Source: Euryarchaeota archaeon UBA173
GTDB taxonomy: Archaea; Thermoplasmatota; Poseidoniia; Poseidoniales; Thalassarchaeaceae
Assembly: GCA_002498925.1 (NCBI GenBank)
Contig: DAJH01000059.1
Location: forward strand, 1 to 20,087
Length of the DNA: 20,087 nucleotides
Reading direction: 5' to 3'
Below the pieces are notes generated by a model, which was not told where the DNA came from, ran no database searches, and saw nothing but the letters and a program-made list of their open reading frames with translations. Of the stretch, positions 15,355 through 20,087 are shown one piece after another (position 1 is the first letter of the stretch; each line of letters starts with the position of its first letter). The translations under genes and the position numbers were made by a program.

Positions 15355-15364
15355 TAATTTAACT
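15355..15364 (-). promoter_or_regulatory. TATA-like box of the DUF4430-ECF-pth2 cluster
   Basis: The minus strand reads AGTTAAATTA, centred about 28 bp upstream of ATG 15330, inside the 69-bp gap after gatE. The spacing fits a leaderless transcript, so this cluster may be expressed separately from mcm-gatE. Confidence 0.4.
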
Positions 15365-15399
15365 ATGCTAATATTCCGAACAGTCAGAAATAATAGATT

Positions 15400-17430
15400 C
15401 TACTCTAGCATCTCGGAGATCTTCTCTCTCAGGATCTTACTGACGACCTTACCGTCTGCAGAACCGCCCAATTTGCCCATCACTACCCCCATGAGTGGGC
15501 CTATTGCCCCTTGGCCTCTCTCCCTGATGAAGTCCTCCCGTTCCTTCATAACCTCGTCTACGGCTGTTTCCACTTCGTTGTCACCAGCAGGGGTGAATCC
15601 CCTCAATGATGCCTCGGATGTCATCCACTCCAGGAGGTGGTCCGTGTCCTCGGATTGGGCTTCTGCGACCAATGGAGAGACCCCCTCCCTTGTCATCACC
15701 CCCTTCTCCCTCAGATGGATGGCGACCTCTAGAGCTCTTATGTTGGATATTCCAAACTCAAGTAGGGCGCTCGCCCATGCCTTTGCAGGGACCTTGAGAT
15801 CGCCCTCGGCCCCCTCGACTAGGAGGTCATCTAGTTCATTGTTCAGGATGGATTCCTTTTGATTCTGAGAAATATCGTAGGAGTCGATTCTTTCGGCCCT
15901 CTGAAGTGACGATAGGGGGAGGCTTTCGCATATCTCATCCCACTTCTTGGGGAGGATTTCCAGTACTGGAACATCGGTCTCCGGGTACATCCTTGCCCCT
16001 CCTGGGAGGGGGCGCATGGCGGTTGTGGTTCCGTCTTCGGGCTGGCCTTTCCTGATCACCACGTTTCGTACTTCCTGAGGGATCCTGTGGTAGGCCAACC
16101 TAGCCCTGCTCACCACTGATTCAAGGGCTAATTCTGCTTGCCATTGGGGGGCAATGCATATTGCGAAGGCATCGGCATCTGAGAGAGATAGTTCACGGAT
16201 TATTGAGTCGACTTGGTCTTGACTGATCCCATATGCGGGAAGTTCGTCCGAGTGAAAGATACCTGCCACGCCCGCTAGTTTTGCAGCGCTTGCGAGCTCC
16301 CTACCGAGACGAGGGGCCTGGGCTCCTTCGGAGTCTTTTTCCTTTGACCCCATCTTTCCTGAGAATCCATTTAGGGGGACACAGAGGGCCTTCTCCCCCA
16401 TTCCTAATGCTTCAATCACCCTTGTTGAGTCGCAACCAGATAGGGTTTCGGATACATCGTATATTTCCAGGGGAATTTTCGATTGCGCGGCCAGCGCGAC
16501 TCTGTTCTCCACGGGTCTCTCTGTTTTTCTTCTATCCGATGGGAGCGGTGGGAGTCCAGCCTCCTCGCGAAGCTCATTTGCCAGCCTATACATATGCAGT
16601 TGTCTGGCCATCTCGAGTCGGATAATCTTGGGGATCCATTCGAGATCCTGGCACCCCTTTATCTCAACCCTGTCCCCACATGCGAGGCTTACGTTGAGAT
16701 CCTGCCTGATTGATCCGAGTCCTCTTCTGACCCTGCGGGTGTCGCGCAGAAGAGTGCCTAGGGCCAGTGCAGTCTCCTTGGCATGCTCTGGTGAGGTGAT
16801 ATCCGGTTCTGTTGCGATTTCAACGAGGGGAACTCCTAATCTGTCGAGTGTGTAGGTTACCATCTCGCCGGTAGGAGTTTTACTGGAGTCAAGCTTTCTG
16901 GCTGAGTCCTCCTCTAGGCATATCACCGCTATTCTCACGTCTCCTGAGGGAGTCGATATTTTTCCGTTTGTGGATGCCAGGGTGGTTCTCTGAAAGCCAC
17001 TAGTATTGGACCCGTCTACCACTGTCTTACGCATGGCCTGCATCGCAGGAACTGGCTTTGCATCCATCATTGCCGATATGGTTAGGACAACTTCGACCGC
17101 ATCCTCATCATGTGCCAACGGGGGCGCATCATCCATCTCGATCAATCCTGAATTTGGAGACTGTATGTAAACGAATGAGCGGTTTCTCTTCTGTTCGAAC
17201 CTGGCTGCTACATCTATACTCCCACTCTCGCCCTGAGAGGCCCTGAGTTTTCTCTTGGAAACGACCCATTCGGGAGGGACGTCATCCATTCCAAACTCGT
17301 AGAGCTCGCTTGGCATCCTAGAGTGCAGCTTGCCCGTGGCTAGTTGCTGGTGGATCTCAAGACCGCACATGAATCCTAGAGCGGCTGGGTCCAAAGTCGA
17401 CGGAGCATGTACGTCACCCATGGGCTCCAT
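15400..17430 (-). CDS. gatE: Glu-tRNA(Gln) amidotransferase subunit E
   Basis: GatE recognises misacylated Glu-tRNA(Gln), activates the glutamate with ATP and accepts ammonia from GatD to make Gln-tRNA(Gln). This is the archaeal route to glutaminyl-tRNA. The 676-residue product (usually about 620-640) has the GatB/GatE cradle from about 18 (GFMCGLEIHQQL), MRKTVVDGSNTSGFQRT, CLEEDSAR, LDRLGVPLVEIATEPD and RRGLGSIRQDLNVS. The GatE-specific GAD-like insertion follows (ELPAYGIS region, about 390-420), then GGARMYPETDVPVLEI and a YqeY-type tail (GQGAIGPLMGVVMGKLGG). The usual paired cysteines after KL are replaced (KLHSRMP). GGTGAT ends 3 nt before ATG 17430. It lies 32 bp after mcm, so the two are probably one operon. 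The GatD partner is not in the window. Confidence 0.97.
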   Translation of the reverse strand: MEPMGDVHAPSTLDPAALGFMCGLEIHQQLATGKLHSRMPSELYEFGMDDVPPEWVVSKRKLRASQGESGSIDVAARFEQKRNRSFVYIQSPNSGLIEMDDAPPLAHDEDAVEVVLTISAMMDAKPVPAMQAMRKTVVDGSNTSGFQRTTLASTNGKISTPSGDVRIAVICLEEDSARKLDSSKTPTGEMVTYTLDRLGVPLVEIATEPDITSPEHAKETALALGTLLRDTRRVRRGLGSIRQDLNVSLACGDRVEIKGCQDLEWIPKIIRLEMARQLHMYRLANELREEAGLPPLPSDRRKTERPVENRVALAAQSKIPLEIYDVSETLSGCDSTRVIEALGMGEKALCVPLNGFSGKMGSKEKDSEGAQAPRLGRELASAAKLAGVAGIFHSDELPAYGISQDQVDSIIRELSLSDADAFAICIAPQWQAELALESVVSRARLAYHRIPQEVRNVVIRKGQPEDGTTTAMRPLPGGARMYPETDVPVLEILPKKWDEICESLPLSSLQRAERIDSYDISQNQKESILNNELDDLLVEGAEGDLKVPAKAWASALLEFGISNIRALEVAIHLREKGVMTREGVSPLVAEAQSEDTDHLLEWMTSEASLRGFTPAGDNEVETAVDEVMKEREDFIRERGQGAIGPLMGVVMGKLGGSADGKVVSKILREKISEMLE

Positions 17431-17433
17431 GGT

Positions 17434-17439
17434 ATCACC
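17434..17439 (-). promoter_or_regulatory. Ribosome-binding site of gatE
   Basis: The minus strand reads GGTGAT, 3 nt before ATG 17430. It is complementary to the ATCACC part of the archaeal 16S rRNA 3' end rather than to CCTCC. Confidence 0.6.
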
Positions 17440-17462
17440 GGAACGGGCAGTTGCTCATAGGC

Positions 17463-19607
17463 TCAGCGGGCAAAGGAGTACGTGTCGTTCCTTGGCATGA
17501 ACAATTCGCCCGACATCCTCATCTTGGATAGCGCCTCTTCGACTGTCTGCTCAGTGAGATCTCTCGCCCTGCATCTGTTGAGGATGTCAGTGAGCTCGGC
17601 TGTGCCATCTGTTTCCTGGCAAATGTCCCTTACTACTTGCCTAATGACGGTGTTTGCGTTCCTCTGACGATGAGGTACGCCCGAGTACAATTCGGAGTCG
17701 TCTTCTATTCCCGACTCGTCCCTCCAATGCTTGAATACCGCCAAAGCGACTGACGCATCGCGCTTAGTGGCGACTTGCCTGAGATGCATCCTAGCATGAG
17801 CTTCGGTAAGGCGTATCAGTGCCTCTAGTGCCCTAGCAGTGACAGGGACTGGAGCTTCGTCCGAGCCGTCCTCCCTTCCGTAAGATTGTCTCTCGCTAAT
17901 GTAGTACTCGTGAATAGCGGTTTTGGCATCATCGTCTAAATCTGGATGGACGTGCCTCTTCGCGTAAGCGACATACTTCCTAAGGAAATCAAGAGTCAGG
18001 TGTTCGTGCCCGTCTACGCCAACTGAGTAGACCTGGTCTTTATCTGGCTCTGAAGGGTCTATTTCCATTGATTCCTCCATTTTTACCTCACTCATGGCGC
18101 TTGTCCTTGTATCCAAGATATGCTTGGCTATCCTCGCGTCGTCCTCTGCCTTGACTTCGTCCCTTATCATCCATATAATATCAAATCTGGAGGCCAGAGG
18201 TGCGGGAAGACCAGTCTCCTCGTACATCCTTAGGACACTCTGATTCGGCCCCCTCCTCGAGAACCTGCCTTCCTTCGGATTCGCGGCCGCTAAAACCGCG
18301 CATCTTGCGGGTAGGGTAGCTGTGATTCCACCCTTGGCTACGTGAATCTGCTGCTGTTCCATTGCTGGATGGATAGCGCTCCTATCTTCCTTGGTAATCT
18401 TGTCAAACTCGTCGATCGCCGCCAGTCCTTTATCGGAGAGGGGGAGGACCCCTGCCTCCAGAGCAAATCTTCCATCCCCAAACGCGTCCTTCACTGCAGC
18501 GGCGGTGAGGCCGGCACCCGTGACTCCTCCTCCAGAGGCGAGTTTCCCCCTGGGGGCCAAATTGGACATGTAAGAAAGAAGCTGGGATTTTGCCACTCCA
18601 GGATCTCCCATCAGGAGTATGTGGATATCACCCCTAAGGTGGCTCTTGTCAGAGGTAGATCTCCTGACTCCGCCAAATAGCTGTAGTGCTAATGATCTCT
18701 TGACATGATTCATCACCCTAGTAGCGAAAATTGAGGGGGCTATCGATCTCTGCATAAGAGTCACTAGATCTTCCCTCTGGGATACTTCCATGATCACATC
18801 TCTGTCTTCCTCGTTGATCTTGATTTCAGTAAATGGGACGCTCTCGTGTTCTGAGCTTACCAGATGGTAAATGATATCGAACATTGGGGTCTTCTTTCTA
18901 TTTTTTACCTCACTGTGTACGACAGGTATCACGTTTGCAGTTATCCTCTCTCCGGGAAGGTGCTTGTTGACCAGATCGCCCTCGACAAGGGTGATTCCCC
19001 TCCTTGGCTGTGCGCCGCTTGGAACGTTTTCTGGTAGCTCTTGGACCTCTAGCCATTGATTGTTGATCATTCTCGAGATGTTCATTACAAGTTTGAATCT
19101 TGTTTCCCTTGCCGATGATCCGCAGCCAGTTTCCGGAGGGCATTCGAGTGGCTCTTCCAACTCTCTTTCATTCTTCTGATCCACCTCTATGGTGCAACCA
19201 CACTTCTGGCATATGAAAACTGCTCTATGGATTCTAGGTTTCAATTCTGACACTTTGGTTACTGAAACATCGACTCGCCTTAGTTTCTCAATGTCAGAGC
19301 TACCAATTTCTCTTAGTGGTCTACGACTGTCCCTCGGGAGGTCGGTGACCCTTACCATTGCATCCAGATCAACTCCTCTCTCCTTGCAGATGTCACTCAG
19401 GGTGGCGCTTCCGCTTCCCAGGATTTGCCTTGGCTCGTTGAGTATGTCCTCTGCGAAGTCAGGATCAAATCCCGTGAGGTCGTGGAATGACACTTCGACT
19501 ACAGGGGTATGGGTTTGCTGGGATAATAGCAAAGTGATCTCCTTCTCCTTGGCCTGATTGAGGAATGTCCTCCATCTGGGAGAAGAGTCGTGTACGGCCA
19601 TTGTCAT
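17463..19607 (-). CDS. mcm: MCM replicative DNA helicase
   Basis: This is the hexameric helicase that unwinds DNA at archaeal replication forks. Numbered from ATG 19607 (714 aa, normal for archaea): N-terminal oligomerisation region about 1-125; zinc finger with Cys133, Cys136, Cys156 and Cys162; OB-fold to about 240; AAA+ core with Walker A GDPGVAKS (334-341), helix-2 insert region, Walker B IDEFD (398-402), sensor 1 AAANP (Asn443) and arginine finger SRFD (Arg474); sensor 2 region at VTARALEALIRL; C-terminal winged helix from about 640. All catalytic residues are present and there is no intein. An in-frame GTG at 19643 was set aside because GGTGA lies 5 nt before ATG 19607. It leads the mcm-gatE operon and is divergent from the DUF296 gene. 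A 14-bp palindrome sits next to its TATA-like box. Confidence 0.98.
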   Translation of the reverse strand: MTMAVHDSSPRWRTFLNQAKEKEITLLLSQQTHTPVVEVSFHDLTGFDPDFAEDILNEPRQILGSGSATLSDICKERGVDLDAMVRVTDLPRDSRRPLREIGSSDIEKLRRVDVSVTKVSELKPRIHRAVFICQKCGCTIEVDQKNERELEEPLECPPETGCGSSARETRFKLVMNISRMINNQWLEVQELPENVPSGAQPRRGITLVEGDLVNKHLPGERITANVIPVVHSEVKNRKKTPMFDIIYHLVSSEHESVPFTEIKINEEDRDVIMEVSQREDLVTLMQRSIAPSIFATRVMNHVKRSLALQLFGGVRRSTSDKSHLRGDIHILLMGDPGVAKSQLLSYMSNLAPRGKLASGGGVTGAGLTAAAVKDAFGDGRFALEAGVLPLSDKGLAAIDEFDKITKEDRSAIHPAMEQQQIHVAKGGITATLPARCAVLAAANPKEGRFSRRGPNQSVLRMYEETGLPAPLASRFDIIWMIRDEVKAEDDARIAKHILDTRTSAMSEVKMEESMEIDPSEPDKDQVYSVGVDGHEHLTLDFLRKYVAYAKRHVHPDLDDDAKTAIHEYYISERQSYGREDGSDEAPVPVTARALEALIRLTEAHARMHLRQVATKRDASVALAVFKHWRDESGIEDDSELYSGVPHRQRNANTVIRQVVRDICQETDGTAELTDILNRCRARDLTEQTVEEALSKMRMSGELFMPRNDTYSFAR

Positions 19608-19612
19608 GTTTT

Positions 19613-19617
19613 TCACC
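19613..19617 (-). promoter_or_regulatory. Ribosome-binding site that sets the mcm start
   Basis: The minus strand reads GGTGA, 5 nt before ATG 19607. It supports that start over the in-frame GTG at 19643. Confidence 0.6.
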
Positions 19618-19631
19618 GTCCGGCTTTGATG

Positions 19632-19645
19632 CCGTGATGTCACGG
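19632..19645. promoter_or_regulatory. 14-bp palindrome at the mcm promoter, candidate operator
   Basis: CCGTGA and TCACGG form a perfect inverted repeat around TG. It lies 25-38 bp upstream of ATG 19607 and abuts the TATA-like GGTTATAGACC, so a bound protein would cover the predicted transcription start zone. Confidence 0.5.
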
Positions 19646-19654
19646 TCTATAACC
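19644..19654. promoter_or_regulatory. Near-palindromic TATA element between mcm and the DUF296 gene
   Basis: GGTCTATAACC reads GGTTATAGACC on the other strand, so it could serve either direction. On the minus strand it is about 40 bp from ATG 19607, giving a leader of about 15 nt with GGTGA. On the plus strand it is about 65 bp from ATG 19716. Confidence 0.4.
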
Positions 19655-19715
19655 AAAATGGAAGAATTCGGACACCCCCTTACTTCCAGTGGAAGAAAAT
19701 GACAGGAGCAGCGTG

Positions 19716-20087
19716 ATGCAAGGTGGTTTGTTGCTTCCACTGAATTGTTTCTCGATTATTGCCGAAATCATGGTTGATGTGAGAGAGGTTGAAATTGATG
19801 AGTCGATAGGGCGGACCATGGAGCACACACGTTCAGGAAGCGATATCCTCGTGCGACTTGACCCTGGGGAAGAAATACATACAGCACTGAGGGGGATGGC
19901 AGATGAGCTTGGGTTTGATGCAGCTGCCATCACAAGCGGCATTGGTCGGACTCGTGACAATCAATATGGTTACATGAATGAAGAAGGCGTCTACCAAAGG
20001 CGTCCTTTAGATCCACCATCCGAATTGGTTAGCCTCTCAGGCAATATTGCTCGTACGGAGCAGGGAGATGCATTCACCCATATCCAC
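19716..20087 (+). CDS. PPC/DUF296-domain protein, 3' end beyond the window
   Basis: The first 124 codons are open to the last base. The PPC (plants and prokaryotes conserved, DUF296) domain starts at about residue 40: SGSDILVRLDPGEEIHTAL, FDAAAITSGIGRTRDNQYGYM, then ELVSLSGNIAR and THIH, the first part of the family's metal-binding histidine set. Bacterial and archaeal members are trimeric and of uncertain role, often described as DNA-binding or metal-binding. The start is ambiguous. ATG 19716 has AGGAG 7 nt upstream but gives an unusual hydrophobic first 18 residues; ATG 19770 and ATG 19818 are later in-frame options without good ribosome-binding sites. The gene diverges from mcm and shares a 108-bp upstream region with it. 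Domain call is firm, start is not. Confidence 0.85.
   Translation, partial: MQGGLLLPLNCFSIIAEIMVDVREVEIDESIGRTMEHTRSGSDILVRLDPGEEIHTALRGMADELGFDAAAITSGIGRTRDNQYGYMNEEGVYQRRPLDPPSELVSLSGNIARTEQGDAFTHIH

Noticed and set aside
17463..19643. Possible intein in MCM, a common insertion target in archaea
   Set aside because: The AAA+ motifs are uninterrupted and the protein length is normal.
19640..19960. Minus-strand open frame overlapping the start of the DUF296 gene
   Set aside because: The plus strand encodes the recognisable PPC domain across the same bases, and the mcm promoter also lies in this frame.

Overview
The window reads as archaeal chromosomal DNA, most likely from a planktonic Marine Group II/III-type euryarchaeon (Poseidoniales-like); that placement is inference. 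The archaeal signal is direct: a full-length MCM replicative helicase, the archaea-specific GatE subunit of Glu-tRNA(Gln) amidotransferase, and a Pth2-type peptidyl-tRNA hydrolase. Several starts carry GGTGA, GGTGAT or GGAGG Shine-Dalgarno motifs. Others have TATA-like boxes about 26 nt upstream of the start codon, which suggests leaderless mRNAs. I see no tRNA, rRNA, CRISPR array, insertion sequence or integrase, and no gene-free stretch over 300 bases.

Layout. (a) 10-10671, minus strand: a large two-gene helicase-nuclease module resembling AddAB. The AddB-like gene overlaps the AddA-like gene by one base (TGATG). An M20 metallopeptidase and a small acidic coiled-coil protein lie downstream. 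(b) 10726-12762, minus strand: a secreted, C-terminally anchored thioredoxin-fold protein of the DUF1223/Omp28 type, preceded by a PLP-dependent low-specificity threonine aldolase. (c) 12763-12964: a roughly 200-bp AT-rich divergent control region with several small palindromes and a 10-bp-spaced direct repeat. (d) 12965-13549, plus strand: a six-helix protein with the aquaporin (MIP) fold pattern in which both NPA motifs are replaced; it is followed by a convergent hairpin. (e) 13636-19607, minus strand: mcm then gatE, followed from a separate TATA-like box by a membrane-anchored protein with a transcobalamin-like (DUF4430) domain, an ECF transporter S component of the type that carries cobalamin, and pth2. 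(f) 19716 to the window end, plus strand: the start of a PPC/DUF296 gene divergent from mcm.

How the genes may work together. The AddAB-like pair would resect double-strand breaks. It is unusual because archaea mostly use Mre11-Rad50 with HerA-NurA. The DUF4430 protein and the ECF S component look like a corrinoid capture-and-import pair. mcm and gatE form an information-processing operon. The most noteworthy items are the archaeal AddAB-like module, in which both subunits carry an intact RecB-family nuclease and a possible Fe-S cluster, the NPA-less aquaporin-like protein, and the candidate B12 uptake pair.
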